Numbered from the stretch's first letter, positions 17,658 through 27,147 are shown. The stretch: DNA of 64,000 nt from Clostridium ljungdahlii DSM 13528 (GCF_000143685.1 NC_014328.1:2790001-2854000), one strand, 5' to 3'. The notes: generated from the sequence alone by a model not told the origin. A program made the numbers and translations.

Positions 17658-19199
17658 TTATTTTACCTGTTTGATAACATCGATAATAGTACCATCTCTG
17701 TATTCAACTACACCAACAATCTTGTCACCATATTCAATTGCCTTAGGTTTTCCTGTAATTTCTTCTGCCTTTTCTCTTAACTCTTCTATAGTACATACTG
17801 GAAGCTTTGCTTTCTTAAATTTTTCAAGTAAATCTTTTCTAAGAGGATTTACTGCTATTCCCCTGTCTGTAACTACTACATCTACTGTTTCTCCTGGAGT
17901 TATTACAGTATTTACTTTCTTCACAACAGTAGGTATTCTACCTCTAATAAGCGGACAAACTATCATAGAAAGTTTTGCTCCTGCTGCAGTATCACAGTGT
18001 CCTCCTGATGCTCCCCTAATTACTCCATCTGAACCTGTAATTACATTGACATTGAAGTCTGTATCTACTTCCAGTGCACTTAATATAACTATATCCAATT
18101 TATTAGAAATACATCCATTATTATGTGGATTAGCATATAGGGATGAACTTATTTCATAATGATCTGGGTTTTCTCCTATGGATTTTGCTGCTATTAAGTC
18201 AAAGCTCTGTACATCACAGATTTTTGAAATAAGACCCTCTTTTTGCATTTCTACAAACTGGCCTGTAATTCCACCTAATGCAAAACTAGCTTTAATATCT
18301 TTTTCAATCATCTTTTCCCTTAAAAATCTTGCTACTGCAAGGGATGCTCCACCGGAACCACTCTGGATTGAAAATCCTGGTACAAAATATCCTGAAGCTT
18401 CAATTGCTTCTGCTGCATACTGTGCAATCAAAAGTTCTCTTGGGTTCTTTGTATATCTTGTTGCACCGGATGCTATTCCCTTAGGATCTCCAATTGCATC
18501 TACCTTAACTACATAATCTACATTGTTTTGTTCTATACTTGCAGGTACATTTGGATATGGTACCAAATTGTCTGTAATAAGTACTACTTTATCTGCATAT
18601 TCTGCGTCTATTTTAGCGTATCCTAGTGAACCACAAAAGGATTTTCCTGTATATCCATTGGCATTTCCATAGTCGTCACAGCTAGGTGCACCTAAAAATG
18701 CCACGTCTATTTTTAAATCTCCTGCTTCTATAGCTCTCGCTCTTCCACCATGGGAACGTATTATAATAGGTGTATCTAAAATTCCATTTGATATAGCTTC
18801 TGCAAGTGGTCCTCTAACACCACTAGTTATGATTTTAGTAACAACACCATTTTTTATGTGTTCAATTACTGGTTCATGGACACTGCTTAAAGAACTTGGT
18901 GCTAAAGTTAAGTTTTTTATTCCCATTTCGGCTATGACGTCCAGCACCATGTTTAATATGTAATCTCCTGCTCTAAAGTGGTGGTGAAATGATATTGTCA
19001 TACCATCCTTTAATCCTGTCTTTATTACAGCTTCTTTTATACTCTCAAGTAATTTACTTTCTCCAGGTTTTATACTGGATATTTTTCTTGCAAATTTTTT
19101 CTTTGTTGGTTTGAAATCAAATGGTCCCCCATAAGGTACCAGCTTTCCAATTCCTTCTATGTAATCCGGTATTTCTCTTCCTATTTTATTCTTAGTCAA
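17658..19199 (-). CDS. citF: Citrate lyase alpha subunit (citrate:acetyl-ACP transferase)
   Basis: A 513-residue protein of usual length. It swaps the acetyl group on CitD for citrate, giving citryl-ACP. CoA-transferase-like features include SFHHHFRAGDY near the start, SGVRGPLAEAI, the Gly-rich QSGSGGASLAVARFL and GASGGHCDTAAGAK. I place the start at TTG 19199: AAGGAGGAG, located inside the end of citE, is 6 nt before it. The GTG at 19217 lies in that same ribosome site. The two genes overlap by 8 bp, giving tight translational coupling and equal subunit amounts. Confidence 0.95.
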   Translation of the reverse strand: MTKNKIGREIPDYIEGIGKLVPYGGPFDFKPTKKKFARKISSIKPGESKLLESIKEAVIKTGLKDGMTISFHHHFRAGDYILNMVLDVIAEMGIKNLTLAPSSLSSVHEPVIEHIKNGVVTKIITSGVRGPLAEAISNGILDTPIIIRSHGGRARAIEAGDLKIDVAFLGAPSCDDYGNANGYTGKSFCGSLGYAKIDAEYADKVVLITDNLVPYPNVPASIEQNNVDYVVKVDAIGDPKGIASGATRYTKNPRELLIAQYAAEAIEASGYFVPGFSIQSGSGGASLAVARFLREKMIEKDIKASFALGGITGQFVEMQKEGLISKICDVQSFDLIAAKSIGENPDHYEISSSLYANPHNNGCISNKLDIVILSALEVDTDFNVNVITGSDGVIRGASGGHCDTAAGAKLSMIVCPLIRGRIPTVVKKVNTVITPGETVDVVVTDRGIAVNPLRKDLLEKFKKAKLPVCTIEELREKAEEITGKPKAIEYGDKIVGVVEYRDGTIIDVIKQVK

Positions 19200-20094
19200 T
19201 GTCTTCTCCTCCTTCACTTACGCATATACCTGAAGCTTCTGCTAACATCAAAGCTCTTTGTGCACGTTCTATAATAGGTTTATCTACCATTTTTCCATTT
19301 AGTGAAACTACTCCAGATCCTTTTTCTGCAGCATCTTTTGCAGCTCTTATAACACGAACGGATTTATCTATTTCTTTTTGTGAAGGTGTATATATCTTAT
19401 GGACAGGAGCAATTTGTCTTGGGTTTATTACGGACTTTCCGTCAAATCCTAACTGCTTTATAATCTTTACTTCATTTATAAATCCTTCTTCATTGTTTAC
19501 ATCAGAAAATACTGTGTCAAAGGCATATATTCCTGCTGCTCTGGCAGCTAATAATACATGGCTTCTTCCTGCAAGAAGTTCTATTCCATCTAAAGAACGG
19601 GTTGTCTTTAAATTAGTAACATAGTCTTCTGCCCCTATTGCTATTCCCATAAGTCTCTTGCTTGCTGTAGCTATTTCATAGGCATTCATAACTCCTATAG
19701 CACTTTCAACAGCTGCCATAATTTTTGTCTTTCCAACAGGTATTCCTGATTGTTTTTCAATTCTTTCTATTTCCTTTTCTACATCTATAACATCTTGTGC
19801 ACATTCTGTCTTTGGAAGTCTTATAACATCAGGTTGTGCCCTTACTATTGCCTCTAAATCTTCCATTCCAAAAGGTGTATCAAGTCCATTTATTCTTACT
19901 ACTGTTTCTGTGCCTTCATAATCTATGGATTTTAGTGCATTGTATACTAAGAATCTAGCTGTATCCTTTTCATTTAGGGATACTGAATCTTCTAAATCAA
20001 ACATTAGAGAATCTGCTCCATATATATGTGCATCCTTAACCATTCCTGGATTGTTTCCCGGTACATACATCATTGTTCTTCTTAACTTGTACAT
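19192..20094 (-). CDS. citE: Citrate lyase beta subunit (citryl-ACP lyase)
   Basis: A 300-residue HpcH/HpaI-type lyase that splits citryl-ACP into oxaloacetate and acetyl-ACP, regenerating the enzyme. Key blocks are RTMMYVPGNNPGM, DLEDSV (Mg-binding acid), VVRINGLDTPFG, MAAVESAIGVMNAYEIA (Glu metal ligand) and GIAIGAEDY. The ATG at 20094 follows GGGAGGTGG. It overlaps the citD stop by one base (TAATG) and the citF start by 8 bp. An upstream in-frame start at 20175 would lie within citD and is rejected. Confidence 0.96.
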   Translation of the reverse strand: MYKLRRTMMYVPGNNPGMVKDAHIYGADSLMFDLEDSVSLNEKDTARFLVYNALKSIDYEGTETVVRINGLDTPFGMEDLEAIVRAQPDVIRLPKTECAQDVIDVEKEIERIEKQSGIPVGKTKIMAAVESAIGVMNAYEIATASKRLMGIAIGAEDYVTNLKTTRSLDGIELLAGRSHVLLAARAAGIYAFDTVFSDVNNEEGFINEVKIIKQLGFDGKSVINPRQIAPVHKIYTPSQKEIDKSVRVIRAAKDAAEKGSGVVSLNGKMVDKPIIERAQRALMLAEASGICVSEGGEDID

Positions 20095-20390
20095 TACTTT
20101 TCCACCTCCCAGTTGAATTTTGTTTCTTCTGCTGCCCTCATAACTGCAGCTTGTACCCTTGCTTTTATAACACAATCTAAGGCTCCTTTGTCATTGGCAC
20201 CTACAATGGCACTTTTTACATCTAGTTCTTCTAAAGTGTCCATTATAACTTTTTTTATCTTGTCTCCAAATTGTTTTTCCACGGAACTTTTTAATTTTAT
20301 AGCCACCTCATTCTCCGGATTAGGCTGTACTGATATTGTAATATCGCTGGACTCAAATGTTCCTGCTATAGCAGCTTTTTTTATTTCCAT
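20094..20390 (-). CDS. citD: Citrate lyase gamma subunit (acyl carrier protein)
   Basis: A 98-residue acyl carrier subunit. The N-terminus AGTFESSD places the prosthetic-group serine at Ser14, where CitX attaches the dephospho-CoA-derived arm that carries acetyl and citryl groups between CitF and CitE. A strong TAGGAGG site lies before the ATG. It is 11 bp after citC and overlaps citE by one base. Confidence 0.96.
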   Translation of the reverse strand: MEIKKAAIAGTFESSDITISVQPNPENEVAIKLKSSVEKQFGDKIKKVIMDTLEELDVKSAIVGANDKGALDCVIKARVQAAVMRAAEETKFNWEVEK

Positions 20391-20401
20391 AAGTGAACCT
20401 C

Positions 20402-21448
20402 CTATATTAAATCTCTTTTATTTTGAATTTTATTAATTATTGGTATTGCCTCTTTTGAACACAAAAATCTGTAGGTAGTGTCCGGTACTAGATCTTTTAC
20501 CTGTGAAAGTTTCTTCTCTTTTATGAGATTTCTTACCTTTGATGCACTAATAGCTTCTTCATTTGTACTAAACCTTGGAATTTCCATAATTTCTACGCCA
20601 GAATGGGGAAGCATTTCTTTCATCACATTATTGTAAGTTCTAGTAACATCACAAAAGGGCTCCTTTCCTACATATCTTCTAGTAATACCTAACGCAGGTA
20701 CTATGTATTTAGTGAAGATTTCTATATCCAGCAACGATTGCAGCCTGGCTACCTCATTCTGCTTTTTTATAAAATAGGATGGAAAAGTTGCACTTGATAT
20801 TACATAATCTTCACCTTTATGAAATACTACATTGTTTAAATGCTGTACTCCCTTTCTTGCTAGTTCATACCTTATACCAGATGGAAAAACTGATTTGTTC
20901 TCCCATACTATAAATACATGAACTACATCGCTTTCTCTAGAAGCCTTTTCAATCAAGTACTTATGACCTAAGGTAAAAGGATTGCAGTTCATGACAAGAG
21001 CTGAAACTACTCTTCCATCTAACTTCTTCTTTTTTAACTTTTCTATAAACTTATATATACCTAAAGGATCATTTTCCAGCAAAAGAACTTTGTCCATAAC
21101 CTTGGCCACTTTATAAAATCCCATATCACTGAACATTTTATAGTTCTTAGGCTTTGTGTAAATAAAAAGGTGGCTGTTTCCACGTCTGTATTCTTCTGCT
21201 ACCAGTTCAGATATTATTTTGTTCGAGATTCCCATGTTCCTACAGCTGTCATCTACAGCTATACATTTTAAAATTCTATCTTCAAAGGAACCTGTAGCAA
21301 TTATTTTATCTTCTTCATATATTGCTATTGTGTATTCTACATTTTTATCAAATCTTAATCCCTGTTTTAAAAGGAATTGTTCTACTTCCTGCAGTCTTCT
21401 AAAATCTCTTTTATCTATTATTTCTTCTTGTAAACTAAGGTATTCCAC
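20402..21448 (-). CDS. citC: [Citrate (pro-3S)-lyase] ligase
   Basis: A 348-residue protein with an N-terminal GNAT-like region (DDSCRNMGISNKII) and a C-terminal nucleotidyltransferase domain. The latter starts with NCNPFTLGHKYLIEKA, whose HxGH-type motif appears as TLGH. It uses ATP and acetate to acetylate the thiol of the CitD prosthetic group, switching citrate lyase on. Start chosen at GTG 21448: GGGAGGTGG is 5 nt before it, whereas the GTG at 21466 precedes that site. It follows malic enzyme after 40 bp in one operon. Confidence 0.95.
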   Translation of the reverse strand: MEYLSLQEEIIDKRDFRRLQEVEQFLLKQGLRFDKNVEYTIAIYEEDKIIATGSFEDRILKCIAVDDSCRNMGISNKIISELVAEEYRRGNSHLFIYTKPKNYKMFSDMGFYKVAKVMDKVLLLENDPLGIYKFIEKLKKKKLDGRVVSALVMNCNPFTLGHKYLIEKASRESDVVHVFIVWENKSVFPSGIRYELARKGVQHLNNVVFHKGEDYVISSATFPSYFIKKQNEVARLQSLLDIEIFTKYIVPALGITRRYVGKEPFCDVTRTYNNVMKEMLPHSGVEIMEIPRFSTNEEAISASKVRNLIKEKKLSQVKDLVPDTTYRFLCSKEAIPIINKIQNKRDLI

Positions 21449-21488
21449 TTCAGCCACCTCCCACACTAAGCCAACAACAAATACATCC

Positions 21489-22667
21489 TTATGCTGTAAA
21501 TTTATTATTTTTTTGTGCTACATCCATAACTGCTTTGGAAACTGCATCACAAACATTTCTATTAAATACACTTGGTATTATATATTCTTCATTCAATTCA
21601 TCTTTCTTTACTAAATTTGCAAGTCCTTTAGCTGCTGCAATTTTCATTTCATCACATATTTCCTTAGCTCTTACACTTAAAGCTCCCTTAAAAATTCCCG
21701 GGAAAACTAAAACATTGTTTATTTGATTTGGAAAATCTGACCTTCCTGTTGCTATAACTTTAGCTCCTGCTTTTTTTGCTTCCTCAGGCATTATTTCAGG
21801 TGTTGGGTTGGCTAATGCAAAAATTATACTATCTTTGTTCATACCTTCTACCATTTCACCAGTTACTACATTTCCAGCAGAAACACCTATAAAAACATCT
21901 GCATTCTTCATTGCATCTTTTAATGTTCCCTTTGCTAAGCCTCTATTTGTTACCTTTGCTATTTGTTTCTGAGGTTCGTTTAAGCAATTATCTCCTTCGT
22001 AAACTATACCGTTTATGTCACAAAGTACTATGTTTTTTACTCCTGCTGAAATCAAAAGCTTAGCTGTTGCAATACCTGAAGCACCAGCACCGTTTATAAC
22101 AACTTTTATATCACTAATATCTTTATTTACTATTTTCAAAGCATTGTACAGGCCTGCTAACACTGCAATAGCAGTACCATGCTGGTCATCATGATATATT
22201 GGTATATCTAATTCTTCTTTTAACTTATCTTCAATATAGAAACATTCAGGTGCTTTTATATCTTCAAGATGTATTCCTCCAAATCCCGGTGCAATGTTTT
22301 TAATAGTATTTACTATATCATCAGGATCTGTAGAATCTACACATATTGGTATTGCATTTACATTTGCAAATCTTTTAAGTAACAATGCTTTTCCTTCAAC
22401 TACAGGAAGTCCTGCTGCTGGTCCTATATTTCCAAGTCCTAGTACTGCAGTTCCATTTGTAACTACAGCTACTGTCTTTCCCTTTATTGTATACTCATAT
22501 GCCTTTTCTTCATCCTTGGCAATTTCCAGACATGGACCTGCTACACCTGGTGTATAAGCTACTGCCAAATCATCACCGTTTCTCAATGGCATTGTTCCAA
22601 CGATTTCTATAGTACCGTGTTTTTCTCTATGTAATTTTAAGGATTTTTCTTTTACATTCATAACCAT
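21489..22667 (-). CDS. NAD(P)-dependent malic enzyme (oxaloacetate-decarboxylating)
   Basis: A 392-residue short-form bacterial malic enzyme that oxidatively decarboxylates malate to pyruvate. Blocks seen: AVAYTPGVAGPC, VTNGTAVLGLGNIG, PIYHDDQHGTAIAVLAG (metal and substrate binding) and the dinucleotide fold KVVINGAGASGIATAKLL. Acidic IVLCDINGI after the fold favours NAD over NADP (inference). It is the first gene of the unit that continues with citC, citD, citE and citF, so malate and citrate use appear to be regulated together. The ATG has only a weak ribosome site; a second ATG lies two codons in. Confidence 0.94.
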   Translation of the reverse strand: MVMNVKEKSLKLHREKHGTIEIVGTMPLRNGDDLAVAYTPGVAGPCLEIAKDEEKAYEYTIKGKTVAVVTNGTAVLGLGNIGPAAGLPVVEGKALLLKRFANVNAIPICVDSTDPDDIVNTIKNIAPGFGGIHLEDIKAPECFYIEDKLKEELDIPIYHDDQHGTAIAVLAGLYNALKIVNKDISDIKVVINGAGASGIATAKLLISAGVKNIVLCDINGIVYEGDNCLNEPQKQIAKVTNRGLAKGTLKDAMKNADVFIGVSAGNVVTGEMVEGMNKDSIIFALANPTPEIMPEEAKKAGAKVIATGRSDFPNQINNVLVFPGIFKGALSVRAKEICDEMKIAAAKGLANLVKKDELNEEYIIPSVFNRNVCDAVSKAVMDVAQKNNKFTA

Positions 22668-22950
22668 ACTTTTTTAGTTAGGCTCAAGAATAAACCTAAC
22701 CATGCCTCCTTTTTATATTAAACTTATAATAAATGCTAAATTAAATTATTTATAACAATATCCCTTATGGTTTTTAATTTAATCTCTTTCTTAATTCATT
22801 AATATAATAGCAAACTTATTTAGTTTTGTCAAAACATTTGTAATAAAACTAAACATTTATTTAAATAAATTCTTGCATTTTTCTTCTTATAATCGTATTC
22901 AAGCTTTAAAATAGTCCTATATTCTTATTTTTAGAAATATTTCTTTCAAC

Positions 22951-22973
22951 AAATGTTAAGTATATTAACATTT
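22951..22973 (-). promoter_or_regulatory. Candidate operator upstream of the malic enzyme-citrate lyase operon
   Basis: AAATGTTAA and TTAACATTT are perfect 9-bp inverted repeats separated by GTATA. A further TTAACATT half-site follows within 25 bp (minus-strand upstream side). The 390-bp gap between citG and the malic enzyme gene contains no gene and must hold the operon promoter, so a regulator site is expected here. Which regulator binds is unknown; no CitI- or CitB-like regulator is in the window. Confidence 0.45.
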
Positions 22974-23055
22974 ATAAATATGTGTCTTAACATTAAATTT
23001 CAGTATGGAAGTAATAAAATTACTCCTATTTTTATAAAAAATTTATATAAAAATA

Positions 23056-23100
23056 AATAAGGTAGCTACATAAAATATAAGCTTATGCAGCTACCTTATC
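23056..23100 (-). terminator. Terminator after citG
   Basis: AAGGTAGCTGCATAA and TTATGTAGCTACCTT (minus strand) form a long stem with one mismatch, followed by TATTTATTTTTA. It separates citG from the malic enzyme operon. Confidence 0.85.
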
Positions 23101-23108
23101 ACTTACTT

Positions 23109-23981
23109 CTATAAACTTTTCATATATTCTTCTACTAAATATAAAAACACAGTTACTCCTAATAAATCTGCGCTTCCTCCTGGGCTTACGTTTTTCTCTA
23201 TGAACCCATTACAGAGATCATTTATTTTTTTTCTTCCTTCACTAGTCCTCATTCCTCCAGCTGAAAGTACTTTCCTAGCTTTTTCTTTAACTTCCTCTAA
23301 AACTTCAGGCGAATGCCTGTATATTATAGTTGAATCATCACAAATTTGCATTATTCCAATAAGAGTATGTACCAATCTGTCATTAGTATTTAAATCCGCA
23401 TTTTCCTTATAAAAGTCCAGGGAAAAATCAAAAACTGTAGGTAATCCCCTCTCTACTTCTCCCCGTACACCTTCTGTCCTATATTTAATAAATAATCTTT
23501 CACCATGACTTAAATCTTTTTTATCTTTTAAAGTAAAAAGTTCCTTTGAAACTATGCCCTTTGTCATTTGCTTTATAATACTTCTAATTTCGCTAAATCT
23601 CTTTCCCTCATAAATGACCTTTCCTACAGCTGCGCAGGTAACACCCATCAAAAATAGCATTCCCTTATGGGTATTAACTCCCTTTGTCTTAATAAACATA
23701 TCTTTTTCTGCTTCTATTCCTAAATTTCTAATACTATTAAATAGTTCTTTATAGGATTTATCTGAAAATCCTTCTTGAACAAACATAGTCATATATCTAC
23801 TTAAAACAGAAGTACTGTCTATAAAAGTAAAAAAGTCCATATCCTTATGAGCACCACAGGATACAGGTGACACCAGGCCAGGACTGGGATAACAAGAAAC
23901 TTCATAAATCATAGCTTGTACTGCGAAACCTCCAATTATCATAGAAATTTCGTTTATCTGAAACATCTTCTCATTTTTCAT
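23109..23981 (-). CDS. citG: Triphosphoribosyl-dephospho-CoA synthase
   Basis: A 290-residue member of the CitG family. It makes the citrate lyase prosthetic-group precursor from ATP and dephospho-CoA. Typical blocks are SCYPSPGLVSP, the conserved KGVNTHKGMLFLMG, and SPGGSADLLGVT at the C-terminus. A TGGAGAAA site precedes the ATG. It is encoded separately from citX and ahead of the operon, with its own terminator; two R2 palindromic elements lie upstream, between it and the thiamine salvage genes. Confidence 0.94.
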   Translation of the reverse strand: MKNEKMFQINEISMIIGGFAVQAMIYEVSCYPSPGLVSPVSCGAHKDMDFFTFIDSTSVLSRYMTMFVQEGFSDKSYKELFNSIRNLGIEAEKDMFIKTKGVNTHKGMLFLMGVTCAAVGKVIYEGKRFSEIRSIIKQMTKGIVSKELFTLKDKKDLSHGERLFIKYRTEGVRGEVERGLPTVFDFSLDFYKENADLNTNDRLVHTLIGIMQICDDSTIIYRHSPEVLEEVKEKARKVLSAGGMRTSEGRKKINDLCNGFIEKNVSPGGSADLLGVTVFLYLVEEYMKSL

Positions 23982-24066
23982 ATTGTTTTCTCCATATATT
24001 ATTTTTATTCTATAAAATACGACACATATTTTATCATAGTTACAGGCAAAATGCTATAGAAGATAA

Positions 24067-24336
24067 CTTATATAGAGTTTCTAGATTGAAAGTTAACTTA
24101 TACAATATCATATAATGACAAATTTCACCACAATAAAAACTTTTGACAAGTCTAAAGCTCGGTATTTTGAAAATCTAAGGATCTTAGCTAAACTCGTGTC
24201 TCAGACATATCAAAGCTCCTAAGATTTTCTAAAATACCTCGCTAAGACTTATGGAAAAGTTTTTAAATGTGCTTTCAATTTTGTCATTATATTTTATGTA
24301 TAAGTTTAAATTTCAATCAGAAACTCTTGTATAGAT
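24067..24336. repeat. R2 long palindromic element, copy B
   Basis: About 270 bp that can fold back over nearly its full length. Outer inverted repeats begin TATAGAGTTTCT and, reversed, AGAAACTCTTGTATA, and share AACTTATA and ATAATGACAAA blocks. The inner stem differs in sequence from copies A and C (GGTATTTT with AAAATACC; CTTAGGA-type arms) yet keeps position and length. The loop AAACTCGTGTCTCAGAC (24190-24206) is the reverse complement version of the loop in A and C, so B is inserted in the opposite orientation. Confidence 0.78.
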
Positions 24337-24364
24337 AGTTAACTCTACAATTAAACTTTACGAT

Positions 24365-24627
24365 CTATATATATGTATTCTAACTTAAAAATCAACTTAT
24401 ACGCAGACATATTTTTACAATAATGAAGTTCTTTTAAATATTTTGTATATAAGTCTTAAGAAAAAATTCGTAAAAACTTAGAACTTTTGAATTGTCTGAG
24501 GTACGAGTTTTCAAAAGTTCTTAGTTTTTTTAGAATTTTTTACTTAGACTTATCAAAATATTTAACGAACTGAAGGTTGTAAAAAATATTCGGAGTATAA
24601 GTTGATTTTTTGTTTAGAAAATCTCCT
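24365..24627. repeat. R2 long palindromic element, copy C
   Basis: Lies 30 bp after copy B and ends 2 bp before the thiY stop codon. Both outer arms contain AAAATCAACTTATA and extended matches to TTTAACGAACTGAAG-type sequence. The inner stem is nearly identical to copy A, and the loop GTCTGAGGTACGAGTTT is at 24494-24510. The inner hairpin followed by a T-run could act as the terminator of the thiamine operon. Confidence 0.78.
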
Positions 24628-24628
24628 T

Positions 24629-25654
24629 TTATTTATTGCTATCCAGAATATTTACATAAAGATCTTCTGGTTTTATATCTTTCTTTAGAAGACCTTGTTT
24701 TTTTAACCAATCTATATTGTTCTGCCAAACACTTTTATCCTGACTCAAAAAAGGCTCACCATTTGACTCCATCTTAGGAAGAAGTATATTCATACTTTTT
24801 TCCTCTACTGATTGTACTAGAGGAAAACTATCTTTTTTCTGGTTGTCCATAAGTATTTTTAAAGCTGCCTTAGGATTTTTCTTAGTATATTCGAATCCCT
24901 TTTGAGATGCCTTCATAAACTTTTTAAGCACTTCAGGTTTTTCCTTAAGAGTTTTGTCACTAGTTACAAATACTTCTTCATAATAATTTGGCACTCCATA
25001 CTTTGCAGGATCAAAGTAATTTACAGGATGTCCTTCATTTTGAAGTACTGGAACCTCATGATTTATAAGTCCTCCCGTAGTTGCATCTACTTTTTTAGTT
25101 ACCATAGAAGATAATAAATCAAATCCTACATCAACCATTTTAACAGAGTTTGGATCTCCCCCTTCTTTTTTTACCATAGTTTTTACATATTGAACATTTA
25201 AAGAATTCCCTGAATAACCTACAGTCTTTCCCTGAAGATCTTTAGGTGAATTTATATTTTTTTCCTTTAAAGCTATTATTACATTAAGCGGTGTATGTAC
25301 AATAGCTCCTATAGATTTTACAGGAACCCCCTGATTTGCTCTTGCAATTACAATATCCGGTTGATAGTATATTCCAATAGTAGCTTTTCCTGCTGCTGGA
25401 AGTGAAAGAGGATCTGTAGTATCTGATGGGAATTTAATGTTTACATTAAGTCCTTCTTCCTTATAGTATCCATTTTTAATAGCAGCATATATAAAACTAT
25501 GTATTGCATTTGGATACCAATCAAGTACTAAATCCACATTTTCTAACTTGCCATCCTTACCTTTTGATGAATCACTGCTATTTCCACATCCTCCTAATAT
25601 AACAGCCATCAATAAGAATGCAATTACAAGAGATAAATATTTATTTTTTTTCAT
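24629..25654 (-). CDS. thiY: Thiamine-precursor ABC transporter substrate-binding lipoprotein
   Basis: A 341-residue lipoprotein of the NMT1/THI5-like family. The lipobox LGGC places the lipid-bearing Cys at residue 23. The mature part begins with DLVLDWYPNAIHSFIYAA, typical of ThiY-type binding proteins for formylaminopyrimidine or hydroxymethylpyrimidine. It delivers the pyrimidine precursor to ThiX and ThiZ. It overlaps thiX by 4 bp and ends the operon controlled by the TPP riboswitch upstream of tenA. The exact ligand is inferred from family and context. Confidence 0.9.
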   Translation of the reverse strand: MKKNKYLSLVIAFLLMAVILGGCGNSSDSSKGKDGKLENVDLVLDWYPNAIHSFIYAAIKNGYYKEEGLNVNIKFPSDTTDPLSLPAAGKATIGIYYQPDIVIARANQGVPVKSIGAIVHTPLNVIIALKEKNINSPKDLQGKTVGYSGNSLNVQYVKTMVKKEGGDPNSVKMVDVGFDLLSSMVTKKVDATTGGLINHEVPVLQNEGHPVNYFDPAKYGVPNYYEEVFVTSDKTLKEKPEVLKKFMKASQKGFEYTKKNPKAALKILMDNQKKDSFPLVQSVEEKSMNILLPKMESNGEPFLSQDKSVWQNNIDWLKKQGLLKKDIKPEDLYVNILDSNK

Positions 25655-26394
25655 ACTTCATTCCTCCATTTTACTATTTTATTTTCTAAAACATTTAATA
25701 TTTCCACTAAAATTAGAGCAGCTAGTGATAATATGACAATAGGTGCAAACACTCCTGCGCCATCCATTTGTGTCATCATTCTCTTACTAAAATATCCAAG
25801 ACCTGCTTCTGCTCCAAGCCACTCACTTACAGCTGCCCCCACTACACTTAAAGGTACTGCCATTTTAAGTGCAGAAAAAAAGTAAGGAAGTGAAGCTGGA
25901 AACTTTAACTTCATAAATATATCTTTTTTACTAGCACCATAGGTAATTAAAATTTCTTCCATATCTTTTCTTGTAGAACGAAGTCCATCATATACATTTA
26001 TAGTTATAGGAAAAAATGTTATAAGTACCGTTACAAGTACCTTACTCCATATACCATATCCAAACCAAAGTATGAATATAGGTGCAAGTGCAGTAATTGG
26101 AACTGTTTGAGTTACAATTACAATTGGATAGAGAGCCCTTTGTATTCTTTCACTTATATTCATAGCCACAGCAAGCACTACCCCAAGCACTATAGATATT
26201 AAAAGTCCCTCAATAGTAATCAAAAGAGTAGCAGGAAGATGTACTAAAAATAAAATATCTTTAAGTTCCCATATTTTTTCTAAAATAGCAGTAGGAGAAG
26301 GCAGTATATACATTGCATCTATATACATTGCTAGAGCCTGCCATATTGCAAAAAACAATAGGGCAACTATTATGGATGATCTATACCTTTTCAC
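25651..26394 (-). CDS. thiX: Thiamine-precursor ABC transporter permease
   Basis: A 247-residue inner-membrane permease with about six transmembrane segments, of the SsuC/TauC/ThiX (BPD_transp_1) type. The cytoplasmic EAA loop, contacting the ATPase, is visible as EEILITYGASKKDIFMKLKF. It overlaps both neighbours by 4 bp (ATGA type), so it is translated together with ThiZ and ThiY. Confidence 0.9.
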   Translation of the reverse strand: MKRYRSSIIVALLFFAIWQALAMYIDAMYILPSPTAILEKIWELKDILFLVHLPATLLITIEGLLISIVLGVVLAVAMNISERIQRALYPIVIVTQTVPITALAPIFILWFGYGIWSKVLVTVLITFFPITINVYDGLRSTRKDMEEILITYGASKKDIFMKLKFPASLPYFFSALKMAVPLSVVGAAVSEWLGAEAGLGYFSKRMMTQMDGAGVFAPIVILSLAALILVEILNVLENKIVKWRNEV

Positions 26395-27143
26395 AGCCTA
26401 ACCCCCTTTTTTAGTTCATTTATAAGTTCCTCTTTTATCTTTAATATAGGAGGTGTGTCTATCATACTTCTAGTCCTTGGATAGTTGAGAGGCACTTTTA
26501 TTTCTTTAAATTTTCTTATTGGGCTTTCAGATGTAACAAATATCTTAGTTGATAAAAAAAGAGCTTCTTCTACATCATGGGTTATAAATAATATAGTTTT
26601 ATCTAAAGCTAGCCATTTATCAATGATCCATTCCTGCATAGAAACTCTTGTTATAGCATCCAATGCACTAAAAGGTTCATCCAAAAGCAGCACTTCTGCT
26701 CCCGTAAGGAGAGTTCTTGCAAAAGACGCCCTCTGCCGCATACCTCCTGATAAATCCTTCGGGTATTTATTTTTATATTTTTCAAGTCCAAAATCCTTTA
26801 ACATTTTTTCTGCTTGAACCTGTGCCTCTTTCAAATTTTCACCTTTAACTTCAAGAGGAAGATATACATTTTGAAGTATAGTTCGCCAGGGTATAAGAAG
26901 ATCATTTTGCGGCATGTATCCTATGTAACCTTTTAAATCATTTATATTTTTATCTTTTAAAATTATATCTCCTTCAAAAGCCTTTTCCAGCTTACAAATA
27001 AGTCTAAGTACAGTACTTTTCCCACATCCGCTAGGACCTACTATACTTATAAATTCCCCTTTGTCCACATTAAAATTGAGATTTTTTATAATGAAATCAG
27101 GATCTTCCTCATATTTGAAGCTTACATTTTTAAATTCCAGCAT
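26391..27143 (-). CDS. thiZ: Thiamine-precursor ABC transporter ATP-binding protein
   Basis: A 250-residue ABC ATPase: Walker A GPSGCGKST, Q-loop MPQND, signature LSGGMRQRASFARTLL, Walker B VLLLDEPFSALDA and the switch His in FITHDVEEALFL. It powers pyrimidine-precursor uptake. The ATG at 27143 follows AAGGGGATG; an upstream frame extension to 27191 lies inside tenA and is rejected. It starts 4 bp after the tenA stop. Confidence 0.92.
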   Translation of the reverse strand: MLEFKNVSFKYEEDPDFIIKNLNFNVDKGEFISIVGPSGCGKSTVLRLICKLEKAFEGDIILKDKNINDLKGYIGYMPQNDLLIPWRTILQNVYLPLEVKGENLKEAQVQAEKMLKDFGLEKYKNKYPKDLSGGMRQRASFARTLLTGAEVLLLDEPFSALDAITRVSMQEWIIDKWLALDKTILFITHDVEEALFLSTKIFVTSESPIRKFKEIKVPLNYPRTRSMIDTPPILKIKEELINELKKGVRL

Positions 27144-27147
27144 GATT

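Noticed and set aside
17572..18159. 195-codon plus-strand frame opposite citF
   Set aside because: It is a Ser/Thr/Pro-rich shadow of the well-supported citF gene.
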